Positions 33,192-40,837 of a stretch of 64,000 bases of DNA are shown piece after piece; the first letter of the stretch is position 1; each line of letters opens with the position of its first letter. Location: contig NZ_JBBUKT010000003.1 in the NCBI RefSeq assembly GCF_038066715.1, forward strand, positions 496,001 to 560,000. Reading direction: 5' to 3'. This DNA comes from Luteolibacter sp. Y139 (GTDB lineage: Bacteria; Verrucomicrobiota; Verrucomicrobiia; Verrucomicrobiales; Akkermansiaceae). The position numbers and the translations under genes were made by a program. The notes beneath the pieces were generated by a model that saw nothing but the letters and a program-made list of their open reading frames with translations, was not told the DNA's origin and searched no databases.

Positions 33192-33297
33192 TCCTAGGTG
33201 GATGAATGGGTTCAGCCCTCGCAAATCATATTTCCCGTTTATCCGGCGTTAAAATGCCTGTCCCTTTATAAAAGATTCCAAACGGATAAGTGACCGT

Positions 33298-33415
33298 CAT
33301 CGTTTCGCTTGGCAAGAACGGTTCGCGTTCTAAGCCCATGCGCTATGCTTTATCACAATCGATCGAATGGCCGTATAAAGTCCAGCGGGAGCCGATCCCC
33401 TAGAAAGCAAATCGG
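33298..33415 (+). pseudogene. Remnant of a gene like the one at 40887, with its upstream module
   Basis: This stretch aligns well with 40838-40955. The upstream module CATCGTTTCGCTTGGCAAG and GTTCTAAGCCC is kept, and an ATG at 33345 starts MLYHNRSNG where the intact gene starts MLSHEPIEW. Several indels then break the frame, and similarity fades near ATCGGCC. It is a decayed copy, not a gene. The rest of the gap 33192-33517 shows nothing I can identify. Confidence 0.65.
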
Positions 33416-33517
33416 CCTCCAAGGCGGAGGATATCAACAATATTTTTAATCCTCACAGCTTCCACCGATTATCCTCTGCTAATCGCAACGCTTCTGCTAA
33501 AATTTGATGTTGCCATC

Positions 33518-33718
33518 TTAATTCGTGTCTTCATGAATTTTCATATGGTCCACCATCTTATCGATGATTTCTTGCTCCTCCCAAGGATCGCAGCTAGCTC
33601 TTGAAAATGAGAAATATTCCTGTTTGCAATCTGGATGAAGGCACGTTGCGACTCTGATAAAATCTTGGAACTTAGAATCCCAACGACTAACGACTTCTAC
33701 TCTTATTGGTTTGAACAT
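33518..33718 (-). CDS. Small Zn-finger-like protein, 66 residues
   Basis: The frame starts at an ATG (MFKPIRVEVVSRW) and is AT-rich like its surroundings. The sequence TCLHPDCKQEYFSF followed by DHMKIHE gives a C-x4-C ... H-x3-H spacing, reminiscent of a single zinc finger. It is convergent with the second MBL gene, and its start abuts the tRNA-like element. No homologue comes to mind. It could be a small DNA-binding regulator of the island, or unrelated. Confidence 0.5.
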   Translation of the reverse strand: MFKPIRVEVVSRWDSKFQDFIRVATCLHPDCKQEYFSFSRASCDPWEEQEIIDKMVDHMKIHEDTN

Positions 33719-33720
33719 AA

Positions 33721-33817
33721 GGAGCGCACCGAAGGAGTCGAACCTTCACCTTTTTCTCCTGCTAAGAGAAAATGCTCTGACCCCCAGAGCTTGGCCGCAT
33801 TACCACGAATGGCACCC
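33721..33817 (-). other. tRNA-like element, probably degenerate
   Basis: Read on the minus strand, a perfect T-arm is present (GAAGG-TTCGACT-CCTTC, 33747-33731). Before it lies a long stem with a 7-base loop TTAGCAG (stem TTTTCTC/GAGAAAA, 33772-33752), and before that a D-arm-like GCTC...GAGC around a G-rich loop (33790-33774). However, the 3' strand GGTGCGC has no complementary 5' acceptor strand, U8 and A14 are missing, and the spacing between D and anticodon arms is off. It is either a tRNA pseudogene, a 3' tRNA fragment left by integration, or an unusual tRNA. Confidence 0.3.
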
Positions 33818-33887
33818 GAGATAATTACCCGAAATTGCGGATTTGTCAAGTAGTTTCTTCGATAATCTTCGGAGATTGATTATTTAA

Positions 33888-34624
33888 TCACTTATCGATC
33901 CCTCTCGCTGCTTCGATCTCTTCAATGTAGTGTTCTATAAAGCTCGATTTAATTGCGAACCCGAGCATGCTTTGAACTGTTCCTTTTACAAAAAGCCCCT
34001 CCCACCGAATATTTCCTCTGCCAGATTGTGTAGGTGTGATAGAAAATATTCCGGCTCCACTGAAACCTTGGAAACTTTCCAAGTCTCCATTATTCAAGAA
34101 TTCATATTCATCGACCCCAAGAAATCTGTCAAGCGTGCGGAGTCGAAGAGGAATTACGGTGCCAGCTTGAACCGCTTGTGCATCTCGTAATCTACATTAT
34201 TAAGTTCATTGGGGTACCCAGCGACGAAATATTTGGTGTGATCTGTGCATCTTTGCGCGATATTCCACGATAAATCAAAATAGCTATCTTGGCTGACTTC
34301 TTCTATATTAAAATCTCTTGAAACGGTGGATAATATCACGTCGACATGATCCGTGTCTTCTTCTCCTGTTTCAATTGTTGATATATTTTCAATCGGTAAA
34401 AATTGATGAGAGCCCGATTCGTATGGAAACATCATTTGATGGGGTTTATAGCCGTTCAGAATGGATGCATGCGCCGATGTCAAAGCGTATAGCCGGGATC
34501 GTTTACTGATGATGACAGCGGACCCACGGCTATTATATTTCCAATTTGGATCCTCGTTATTGTACCACACGGGTCTGGTAAATCCGAGAAACAATTTTTC
34601 CATGAGATGAGGGTCGGAAGGCAT
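33888..34624 (-). pseudogene. Trypsin-like serine protease gene split by a frameshift
   Basis: The first part (34624-34154) encodes MPSDPHLMEKLF through ALTSAHA, which resembles the His segment of a trypsin fold, and DHVDVILSTV, a candidate Asp segment. It stops after EMHKRFKLAP. The second part (to 33888) in another frame continues AGTVIPLRLRTLDRF, then FQGFSGAGIF, a Ser-segment-like GxSG motif, and ends ARGIDK. The second frame is open upstream past the first stop, so joining them near 34165 needs one base inserted. The total of 737 bases also fits a single indel. It lies in the AT-rich tract. A sequencing error would restore a gene of about 245 residues. Confidence 0.6.
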
Positions 34625-34937
34625 GATTTAAGTAAACCGCTTCTAATGACGCGCTTTTGTCAACGCTTGCTTTATTAGGAAAAGTCGGTGGGCTCAGTCC
34701 TTGAATTTTGAATTCTCTGCGGGCCCTCCATACCCTGCTCCCTGCCCGAGCCTCCGCAACCATCGCGCGGCCGCTGCTGACTTCCCCCGAGGGGGCCAGT
34801 CGGCATTCTTCCCACAGCGATGGGATCACGCTGGAATAGGGACATGTCGAACGATTCTCCCCTCAATCCCATCAAGCGCAGCGCATACTTCCGGGCAACC
34901 CGCCCAGCCACTGGCCTCTCACTGGAAGGCGCACCTT

Positions 34938-34978
34938 TTCTTCTTTTCTTGTCTCCTATACTTACGAGAAAAGAAGAA
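34938..34978. repeat. Intergenic hairpin, loop CTCCTATACTT
   Basis: The arms TTCTTCTTTTCTTGT and ACGAGAAAAGAAGAA pair over 15 bases with one G-T. The 11-base loop CTCCTATACTT is a divergent form of the shared loop. It is the only family member with a purine/pyrimidine-pure stem. Confidence 0.7.
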
Positions 34979-35048
34979 TTCAAACGGGTGTTGGACCACG
35001 CCATTCGACGACCTCACTTTCGACAAGCTCAGCCCGTCGAACTCCACT

Positions 35049-35083
35049 ACTCCGCTCTCCTAGGCTTACCGGAGGAGCGGAGT
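35049..35083. repeat. Intergenic hairpin, loop with TCCTAGGCTTACC
   Basis: The arms ACTCCGCTC and GAGCGGAGT (9 bp) enclose TCCTAGGCTTACCGGAG, itself able to pair further. It belongs to the common-loop family (CCTAGGC). Confidence 0.65.
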
Positions 35084-35126
35084 TCAGCTCAGGGTCCTGA
35101 CCCTTGGAAAAGCATCCTGAATCCTT

Positions 35127-35163
35127 CCGCTTTTCCGCTCTCCTATCCATACCGGAAAAGCGG
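35127..35163. repeat. Intergenic hairpin, loop CTCTCCTATCCATAC
   Basis: A perfect 11-bp stem (CCGCTTTTCCG / CGGAAAAGCGG) with a 15-base loop. The stem word is shared with the hairpin at 41958, which lies in the opposite orientation. Confidence 0.75.
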
Positions 35164-35201
35164 ATGGGTTGAATTCGCCCCGCCAATCGCATCCAGACAG
35201 C

Positions 35202-35245
35202 AGTCCAGTAAGTCCAGTCTTATAGGCATTCTGGAATACTGGACT
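35202..35245. repeat. Intergenic hairpin, loop TCTTATAGGCATT
   Basis: The outer arms AGTCCAGTA / TACTGGACT (9 bp) and inner TCCAG / CTGGA flank the loop with TATAGGCAT. The outer arms are identical to those of the hairpin at 62029, 27 kb away. Confidence 0.75.
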
Positions 35246-35284
35246 CGCGATCAGCCTGCAGCCCTTTGGAAAGCATCCCGGAAT

Positions 35285-35334
35285 CACTCCACTAATTCCC
35301 GTATAGAGGCATTCGGGAATAGTGAAGTGGAGTG
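35285..35334. repeat. Intergenic hairpin, loop TATAGAGGCATT
   Basis: A long imperfect stem (CACTCCACTA-TTCCCG with CGGGAATAGTG-GTGGAGTG) around a 12-base loop. It is nearly identical to 36877-36919, and the similarity extends into the flanks, so the two are recent copies in the same orientation on either side of the SGNH gene. Confidence 0.8.
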
Positions 35335-35393
35335 CGCCTCGCCAGCCGCGCGCTCGCAAGGTTCCGCGGCTCTGAACCGTTGAAGGCATTCCC

Positions 35394-36758
35394 ATGACCC
35401 ATCCCTTGAAAGCCTGGACCGTCGCCCTTTCCCTCTCGCTGGCTGGCATCGCCGCCGCGGAGGAACCCGCCTACGTGCCGCGCGCGCCCTTGGCCAAGCT
35501 GGATCTCCACGATGGCGACACCATCGTCTTCCTCGGCGACAGCATCACCCACCAGTGCCTCTACACCCAATACGTCGAGGACTACTTCTACACCCGCTTC
35601 CCGAAGATGAGGCTGCGGCTGCACAATGCCGGCGTGGGCGGCTCCCGTGCCTGGGACGCCCTCCTGCGCTTCGATCAGGACGTCGCCGCCTACAAGCCGA
35701 AATACGTCACCGTCTTGCTGGGGATGAACGACGGCAAATATGCCGAGTACCTGGATGACGTCTTCACCAGCTACAGCACCGAGATGAACCGGCTGCTGGA
35801 AAAGATCGACGCCTGCGGCGCCACCGCAGTCCTGATGACGCCCACGATGTTCGACGCCCGCGCCAAGCGCATGCAGCAGCCCGGTGGCTTCATGGGGCCG
35901 AAGGCAGTCACCTTCTACAACTCCACCCTCGCCTACTACGGCGCATGGTTGCGGGACACCGCCAGCGAGCGGGGACTGGGATTCGTCGACATGTGGGGAC
36001 CCTTGAATCAGACCACCCTTCACGAGCGCCGGAAGGATCCCGCATTCACCCTGATCAAGGATTCGGTCCACCCGGGCGCGCCCGGCCACGTGATCATGGC
36101 CGCCGCAATGATCGAGGACCTGAACCTCCCTCAAATCGTCTCGGAGATGAAGTTCACCCTTCAGGACAAGAAATGGACCTCCACCGCCGAGTCCGCGGAA
36201 ATCACCAGCTTGGACGGAACGGCAGACGGGCTCTCCTTCACCTCCCTGGAAAACGCCCTGCCCTGGGTCCTGCCGGAAGACGCCCAACCCGGCGTCCGCC
36301 TCACCGATCTCGGCCAGAAGTTCAGCCGGCAAACCTTGACCGTATCCGGCCTCCCTACCGGCACCTACACCGTGTCCATCGACGGCGCCGAAGTCACCCG
36401 CGCCACCGGCGAAGAGCTCCAAGCCGGCTTACCGCTACAAGCCCTGACGAAAGCCCCGCAGTATCAACAAGCCGCCCAAGTCGCCGAACTCAACAAGCGC
36501 CGCAACGAAGGACCGGTAAAGAACCTCCGCAACGAGTGGGTCAATTTCCAGCAACTGAAGTTCCTCCAGTCCCAGGTCGAAAAAAATCCCGCCGATGAAG
36601 CCGAGAAACAGCGCCTCGCCGACGCCGAAAAGAAGATGCCCGGCATGGACGAGCGAGTGAAAGCCGCCGAAGCAGCCGCGCAGGCGATCGAAGACGACAT
36701 CTTCAAGACCAACCAGCCCCGTCAGCACCGCTTCGAGATCCGGCCCGTCGCGAAGTGA
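35394..36758 (+). CDS. Secreted SGNH/GDSL hydrolase
   Basis: The 454-residue protein has a signal peptide (WTVALSLSLAGIAAAEE). The SGNH blocks are all present: block I FLGDSITHQ with nucleophile Ser50, block II HNAGVGGSRAWD, block III LGMNDG with Asn112, and block V DSVHP with Asp223 and His226. Enzymes of this type are esterases, often deacetylating polysaccharides. The last 80 residues (NKRRNEGPVKNLRNEW onward) form a charged helical tail that may be a coiled coil or cell-surface anchor. It stands alone between two copies of a repeat, with hairpins on both sides. The substrate is unknown; polysaccharide acetyl groups fit the secreted glycan-active context. Confidence 0.87.
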   Translation: MTHPLKAWTVALSLSLAGIAAAEEPAYVPRAPLAKLDLHDGDTIVFLGDSITHQCLYTQYVEDYFYTRFPKMRLRLHNAGVGGSRAWDALLRFDQDVAAYKPKYVTVLLGMNDGKYAEYLDDVFTSYSTEMNRLLEKIDACGATAVLMTPTMFDARAKRMQQPGGFMGPKAVTFYNSTLAYYGAWLRDTASERGLGFVDMWGPLNQTTLHERRKDPAFTLIKDSVHPGAPGHVIMAAAMIEDLNLPQIVSEMKFTLQDKKWTSTAESAEITSLDGTADGLSFTSLENALPWVLPEDAQPGVRLTDLGQKFSRQTLTVSGLPTGTYTVSIDGAEVTRATGEELQAGLPLQALTKAPQYQQAAQVAELNKRRNEGPVKNLRNEWVNFQQLKFLQSQVEKNPADEAEKQRLADAEKKMPGMDERVKAAEAAAQAIEDDIFKTNQPRQHRFEIRPVAK

Positions 36759-36795
36759 ACATCGTCATGCCCGTCTGCAAAGAGCATGGGGAAGC

Positions 36796-36838
36796 ATTCC
36801 GATATTCCGATCTCCTAGGCATATCGGAATATCGGAAT
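36796..36838. repeat. Intergenic hairpin, perfect 16-bp stem, loop CTCCTAGGCAT
   Basis: The arms ATTCCGATATTCCGAT and ATCGGAATATCGGAAT pair perfectly. The loop CTCCTAGGCAT is the best representative of the family consensus. It starts 37 bases after the SGNH stop and could also end transcription. Confidence 0.8.
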
Positions 36839-36876
36839 CCCACGGCCCATCAGCCCTCGGAAAAACATCCGGAATC

Positions 36877-36919
36877 ACTTCACTAATTCCCGTATAGAGG
36901 CATTCGGGAATAGTGAAGT
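36877..36919. repeat. Intergenic hairpin, second copy of the 35285 element
   Basis: ACTTCACTA-TTCCCG pairs with CGGGAATAGTGAAGT around TATAGAGGCATT. It differs from the 35285 copy only in the outer stem. Both outer stems remain paired (CACTCC/GGAGTG against ACTT/AAGT), so the changes are compensated. Confidence 0.8.
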
Positions 36920-36984
36920 GCGCCTCGCCAGCCGGCTCACGCGCGGCGGTGGAACAAAACCAGCGAACCCAGACTAGGATGGGC

Positions 36985-37101
36985 TCAATCCTTGGGCTCG
37001 TTAGTGAGCGCGTAGCCGCCGACCACCAGAAACCTAACCTTCTTCTCGGCGAAGATGCGTAATCGATTTCTGAAGTCGAAGTTCGTCGGGGTCCATCCCT
37101 T
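36985..37101 (-). pseudogene. Remnant of a nucleotidyltransferase-like gene
   Basis: The minus strand reads NRLRIFAEKKVRFLVVGGYAL before a stop. This is the typical beginning of MNT-type (DUF6036-like) nucleotidyltransferases, where the VGGYAL strand precedes the catalytic Asp pair. Everything after ALTNEPKD is lost, and the frame has no start codon after the upstream TGA. It overlaps the end of the small gene at 37034, the arrangement such pairs usually have. Confidence 0.5.
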
Positions 37102-37267
37102 TCACGCCGACCCAGTAATCGAGGACCAGATCCCAGGCGGCCTTGCGGCGTTCGGCGCCGGACACAGCCTGCCAATCGCGCACCTGCTGGCACCGTTGCT
37201 CCTCGAAGGACGCAAACTTCCGGACCACCCAATGGGAGCGGTCTTTCTCGGGAGCGGTCAGGTCCAT
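37034..37267 (-). CDS. Small acidic/basic helical protein, 77 residues, partner of a lost nucleotidyltransferase
   Basis: The sequence starts MDLTAPEKDRSHWVVRKFASF and continues with QAVSGAERRKAAWDLVLDYW. It resembles short helical proteins found directly upstream of MNT-like nucleotidyltransferases, a toxin-antitoxin-like pairing. Its 3' end overlaps the remnant of such a gene. If that reading is right, this is an orphan partner whose toxin-like mate has decayed. The longer overlapping frame 36765-37328 is Arg/Pro-rich and reads through the hairpins, so I reject it. Confidence 0.5.
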   Translation of the reverse strand: MDLTAPEKDRSHWVVRKFASFEEQRCQQVRDWQAVSGAERRKAAWDLVLDYWVGVKGMDPDELRLQKSITHLRREEG

Positions 37268-37346
37268 GGAGGCAGCCTAGAAGAAAGCCCGGAGGGATGC
37301 AACCGGGGAGCCCGAGGTGCGACGCCACGGAGATGACAGGGCCGGA

Positions 37347-38561
37347 TCACGGCTGGGCGGGCTCAACCTCCAGCCTGAAGAAGCCTGCTCCTTGGCCAGC
37401 GGGAGTGGCGGAGCGGACCGTGACGGTCTCAGTCTCGTCAGAATTCGGCTCGACGGTGGTGACTAGGCCACTGTCGCTCCAATTCGCGAGTGTGGTGCTG
37501 TGCTTGGGCAGATAGACCACGTCACCCGGTTTGCCACCGAGGCGGGGGCGGTTGAAGGAGAAGCAGGGGAACCGTTGTCCTTCCACTTCCATGACCGAGG
37601 GGCGGACGGGTGCGCCGGAGTCTGGGCCGAGCGGATCGCGGCCCAGGGCGTATTCCATGAAGTTGCTGAGACCATTGCCGTTCGAGTCGGCTTCCATCGA
37701 CGCGGCATCGAGCTGGTAGAGACGGGCCCACTGCGAATAGGTCGTCGAGCTGGGCTGGGTGTAATTGAATCCGCTCTGGGAGCTGACGGTGGCGTCCGTC
37801 ACGGGGATGCCGCCCGGCGCATGCACGTCGATGGGGAGGTGGATGTTTTGGAATCCATTCCAGCCCTTGCAACGCAGCTCCATCCGCACATTGGAAGCCG
37901 TATCGAACGGAACGTATCCCGAAGCGTGGAGCGCCACGGTGAAGTCGAACGGCTGGCCGAAGCGGAAGATCACCGAGTGATTGCGCGCCTGGTTGCGGAA
38001 ATTCCCGCCCGTCGTCTCCATGTAGGCGCCGGGGAAAACCGTGATCGTCTCGCCATACGATTCGCCTACATTGGGATCGGCCACATTGTCCGCGCCATCG
38101 ACATGCGCCGCCCAGCGATAGCCGATCGAGGCATTGTATTCACGTCCGTAAGTCGGCAAAGACCCGGTGCTCAACTGCCCGTCAAAATACAGCGTGAACT
38201 CCGCCCGCCCTTGCGTTCCAACCGGCACCGACGGCGAGGAAATCGTGATCTGCTCGAACCAGTAGGCCGATCCTCCCACGTAGCCATTCTGGAAGCGCCC
38301 AGTGTTCGGACCGGTCGCGCTGCCACCCACGGCAAGCGAGTGCAAACTCGCGGTCCCGTAGGATTTCCACCCGTTGCCCGCCGCCGACTGCGTGGCCGCA
38401 CCTCCGGCGACCTTGGTGTAGTTGGAGAAATTGTTCACTCCATCCGGCCAGCTGAAGACCCTGGCTAGGGCACCAAGCTCACCGCCAGCCGCAAAGGCCG
38501 GTAGCAACAAGCAGAAGGCGAAGACGAGCCGACGGGCGGAAGAAGAGGAGGGATTTTTCAT
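37347..38561 (-). CDS. Secreted protein with C-terminal verrucomicrobial beta domain
   Basis: The ATG at 38561 (MKNPSSSSARRLVFAFCLLLPAFAAGG) gives 404 residues with a good signal peptide; the frame extends upstream but that part is not protein-like. The body is beta-rich, Gly/Ser/Asn-rich and of no family I recognise (for example NGYVGGSAYWFEQITISSPS). Near the end, DSNGNGLSNFMEYALGRDPLG matches the calcium-binding thrombospondin-3-like repeat, followed by the C-terminal beta domain also seen in 3681-6812 and 55171-57783. It is probably a surface or secreted structural protein. It lies downstream of another secreted-protein gene on the same strand, separated by 79 bases, so the pair may be one operon. 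Confidence 0.72.
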   Translation of the reverse strand: MKNPSSSSARRLVFAFCLLLPAFAAGGELGALARVFSWPDGVNNFSNYTKVAGGAATQSAAGNGWKSYGTASLHSLAVGGSATGPNTGRFQNGYVGGSAYWFEQITISSPSVPVGTQGRAEFTLYFDGQLSTGSLPTYGREYNASIGYRWAAHVDGADNVADPNVGESYGETITVFPGAYMETTGGNFRNQARNHSVIFRFGQPFDFTVALHASGYVPFDTASNVRMELRCKGWNGFQNIHLPIDVHAPGGIPVTDATVSSQSGFNYTQPSSTTYSQWARLYQLDAASMEADSNGNGLSNFMEYALGRDPLGPDSGAPVRPSVMEVEGQRFPCFSFNRPRLGGKPGDVVYLPKHSTTLANWSDSGLVTTVEPNSDETETVTVRSATPAGQGAGFFRLEVEPAQP

Positions 38562-38640
38562 GGGAGGGGTGATCAGACACTCCTTCCATCGCCATTCTCC
38601 CGGCCGCGTGACGCGTGGCTGCGGGTTTTCTCCCGAGGGA

Positions 38641-40074
38641 TCAGGGCACCGGGACTTCCTCCAAGCGAACGAAGTAACGTGGCCCCAAGCCGGTCGTATC
38701 AATCTCGACCTGATAGAGGTGCGGCTCGATAGGATCCGGGGTGAAGGTCGTCCGGGAGGTCAGGTCATCCGCCAACACAGCGGGATTCACGCCGCCGACC
38801 GCCTTCCACGTGCTCGTGCCCGCAGGAGCGGCGAAGGAAAGGGTGAAGCGGTCGCCGCTGCGGTAGCTGCTCAGGATGGTAGGAGACGACGGAACGGGCG
38901 TGAGATTGTGGATGGCCGCGACGTCGGCAAAGCTATCGATGGGATCGAAGCGGAGATCATAGAAGTTCTGGGCGTTCTGGATCGTTCCGAGCTGCTGAAG
39001 CGAGCCGTCCGCGAGTGCGCTAGGCTTGGCGATCAGCGTGAGGACCGCGAAGGGATGTTTCCCGCCGGCAGTGAAATCGTTCGGGGTCTGGAGGATATCG
39101 CCCACCTTGAAGGTCGCCGCGGCAGTCGGATCGGTGGCCAGGGTCGTGGCAGGCTGGACCAGGTCGTTCAGGTTGATTTTGAGCTCTTGGATGGTGGAGA
39201 GGGCGCCGTCCACGCTGTTGCTGCGCAAGAGGTCGATCTGGAAATCGGAAGCCGCGGCGTCGGTGACCACGCGCAGGGCGCGGGACTCCACCGAGACGTT
39301 TTCCGTCAGGAGAGGCGAGACCCAGCCCGTTCCAGTGCCGGTATTCGTCTGGGACAGGTGATCAACTTGGAAGCCGGCGCGGGTGTTCCACCCGGGCGCG
39401 CAGAAAAAGCCCATGTCACCGAAACCGGGCACAGCGGCACGCGGATCCTTCCAAGTGAAGACTTTGGCGTCGTTCCAATCGTAAAAGGCATACGGGACAA
39501 ATCCTCCGGCGGTCTCCACCGCCCAGTTCCACTGGCTTTCCACCCACGGAGCGAAAGTGCGGGAGCTACCCGCAGCCAGCGTGAGCCGACGCTCGGGAGT
39601 GCTCGAAGTATTCAAGCCGCCCAACTGGACGATAAACGATTTCCGCGCGCTCGTGCTGTATTGGCTCGCGATCTGGAAACGGGCGAGACCGTGGAACTCA
39701 CCGGCGCTGAACCCAGGCCGGAGGTAGGAACTGCCCCGCTTGAACCGGAAGCCGACCGGCGGATCCCAGATCCGGACGCGGGGCGCATCCTCACCGGTCA
39801 GATCCATAGCACCACCACCCGGATTGGAAACCGTGACCAGCGGTTCATAAACGAGGTGGGGCACCGCATATCGCGTATGTCCCGAAGGTCCGCCGAATTG
39901 ATTGATGCGGCTCTCAAGGAAGTGGTGGTGGGCCACCATCGAAAAAACGATCTGCACCTTGGAAACCACGGGAGCCTGATAGCCCTCCGGAGGAACCACC
40001 GTGCCAGCAGTAAGGGTGAGCGGCAGCCCCATGCCGAAGATGAGCGATCGGACACACAAGCGGGAAAACATCAT
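38641..40074 (-). CDS. Secreted hypothetical protein, 477 residues
   Basis: The N-terminus (MMFSRLCVRSLIFGMGLPLTLTAGTVVPP) is a signal peptide. The body has VRIWDPPVGFRFKRGSSYLR, repeated beta-type segments and an Ala/Thr-rich middle. No catalytic motif or known family is recognised. The last 80 residues (TILSSYRSGDRFTLSFAAPA onward, ending RYFVRLEEVPVP) resemble the short C-terminal beta domain used by many verrucomicrobial secreted proteins. Its stop is 79 bases before the start of the next minus-strand gene, so the two may be cotranscribed. The large plus-strand frame over it is a shadow. Confidence 0.7.
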   Translation of the reverse strand: MMFSRLCVRSLIFGMGLPLTLTAGTVVPPEGYQAPVVSKVQIVFSMVAHHHFLESRINQFGGPSGHTRYAVPHLVYEPLVTVSNPGGGAMDLTGEDAPRVRIWDPPVGFRFKRGSSYLRPGFSAGEFHGLARFQIASQYSTSARKSFIVQLGGLNTSSTPERRLTLAAGSSRTFAPWVESQWNWAVETAGGFVPYAFYDWNDAKVFTWKDPRAAVPGFGDMGFFCAPGWNTRAGFQVDHLSQTNTGTGTGWVSPLLTENVSVESRALRVVTDAAASDFQIDLLRSNSVDGALSTIQELKINLNDLVQPATTLATDPTAAATFKVGDILQTPNDFTAGGKHPFAVLTLIAKPSALADGSLQQLGTIQNAQNFYDLRFDPIDSFADVAAIHNLTPVPSSPTILSSYRSGDRFTLSFAAPAGTSTWKAVGGVNPAVLADDLTSRTTFTPDPIEPHLYQVEIDTTGLGPRYFVRLEEVPVP

Positions 40075-40190
40075 ATGTCGGACTGCATCGGACGCGGCAA
40101 CGAGTCAAGTGGAACGCGGTCAGACAGGTCGGTACCCGATGCCTCCGCAACGTGTCACACTTCCGCCACCGGAAGGAATGGTGAAGCGGC

Positions 40191-40244
40191 CATCGCTTCG
40201 TTTCGCTTGGCAAGCATCGCTCCCCTGTTCTAAGCCCACACGCG
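40191..40244 (+). promoter_or_regulatory. Conserved 5' module, copy 2
   Basis: The module reads CATCG...TTTCGCTTGGCAAG...CATCGCTC...GTTCTAAGCCC...CGCG and runs directly into the ATG at 40245. Copies occur at 33298 and 40838. TTGGCA lies 38 bases before the start codon here and in copy 3. It is probably a shared promoter and leader. Confidence 0.6.
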
Positions 40245-40763
40245 ATGCGTTCTCACCAACCGATCTGGAAGCGATTGGCCAAGGCCGGAGCCCTGATCTT
40301 GATCGGAGGCTTGTCTTCCTGCGCCTCGACCAGTCCCCAGCCCGAGATAGCAGCGGGACAACGCCGCTGTGTGATCTACCATCCCTATTACTACAACAGC
40401 GACAAGCTCGTGGGCAGGGAGTCGGAGATCCGCAATGCGCTGACCGTCCAAGTCAGCGGCGGAGAGAAATACACGCTTCGCCCTTACCGTTCGCTCCAGG
40501 TGCCAATCCCGAAGAGTGGTGCGCTGGTCGAGGTCTTGGACGACCCGCTGGCAACCTTTGGAGCCCCGAGGAAATCCGAAAGTGCGAGAATCCCCGCAGG
40601 TGGCGACACTGCCTACGTGAGAATCTCGCGCAGCCAAGGATTCGGCGGCGTCACCATGACCCCCACGATGAGTATACCGGTGGCGGTACCAGCCTATATC
40701 GCGGACCGCGCCAAGCTGGTGTCGCCCGAGGTCGCGAAGAAGGAACTCGCGGAGTTTGAGTGA
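40245..40763 (+). CDS. Small lipoprotein, 172 residues
   Basis: The N-terminus has basic residues (IWKRLAKAG), a hydrophobic stretch and a lipobox LSSC at 22-25, so it should be exported and lipid-modified at Cys25. The mature part is a small beta-type domain (CVIYHPYYYNSDKLVG, GGEKYTLRPYRSLQVPIP) with no recognised family. The Tyr-rich early segment and basic/Gly pattern suggest periplasmic or membrane-surface interaction, nothing more. The first residues MRSHQPIW resemble the start of the 40887 gene (MLSHEPIEW), because the conserved 5' module continues across both start codons. The proteins then diverge completely. Confidence 0.72.
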   Translation: MRSHQPIWKRLAKAGALILIGGLSSCASTSPQPEIAAGQRRCVIYHPYYYNSDKLVGRESEIRNALTVQVSGGEKYTLRPYRSLQVPIPKSGALVEVLDDPLATFGAPRKSESARIPAGGDTAYVRISRSQGFGGVTMTPTMSIPVAVPAYIADRAKLVSPEVAKKELAEFE

Positions 40764-40837
40764 CCGACTCCACTTGGGTCCGGCAGTCACTCCTCGACCA
40801 ATCCCTATTTGTCCGCCGTTCCCGATGGCTGAGCAGC

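Larger units (their letters stand above)
34625..35393. other. Gene-free region rich in hairpins
   Basis: No real gene is visible in these 769 bases. It holds five inverted repeats listed separately (34938, 35049, 35127, 35202, 35285), each with a different stem and a related loop. The left part returns to high GC near 34720. The promoter of the SGNH gene at 35394 should be near its right end, but the last hairpin ends only 60 bases before the start codon. Confidence 0.5.

Noticed and set aside
33721-33817. tRNA-Ser (anticodon GCT) on the plus strand
   Set aside because: The loop CTGCTAA looks like a Ser anticodon loop, but the T-arm (TTCGACT) is only on the minus strand, so the plus-strand reading has no T-arm.
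34938-36919. CRISPR-like array from the spaced hairpins
   Set aside because: Stems and spacings vary, units are not identical and a gene lies between them. They form a hairpin family rather than an array.
36765-37328. 187-codon minus-strand frame
   Set aside because: It reads through two hairpin repeats and is Arg/Pro-rich. The 77-residue frame inside it is more convincing.
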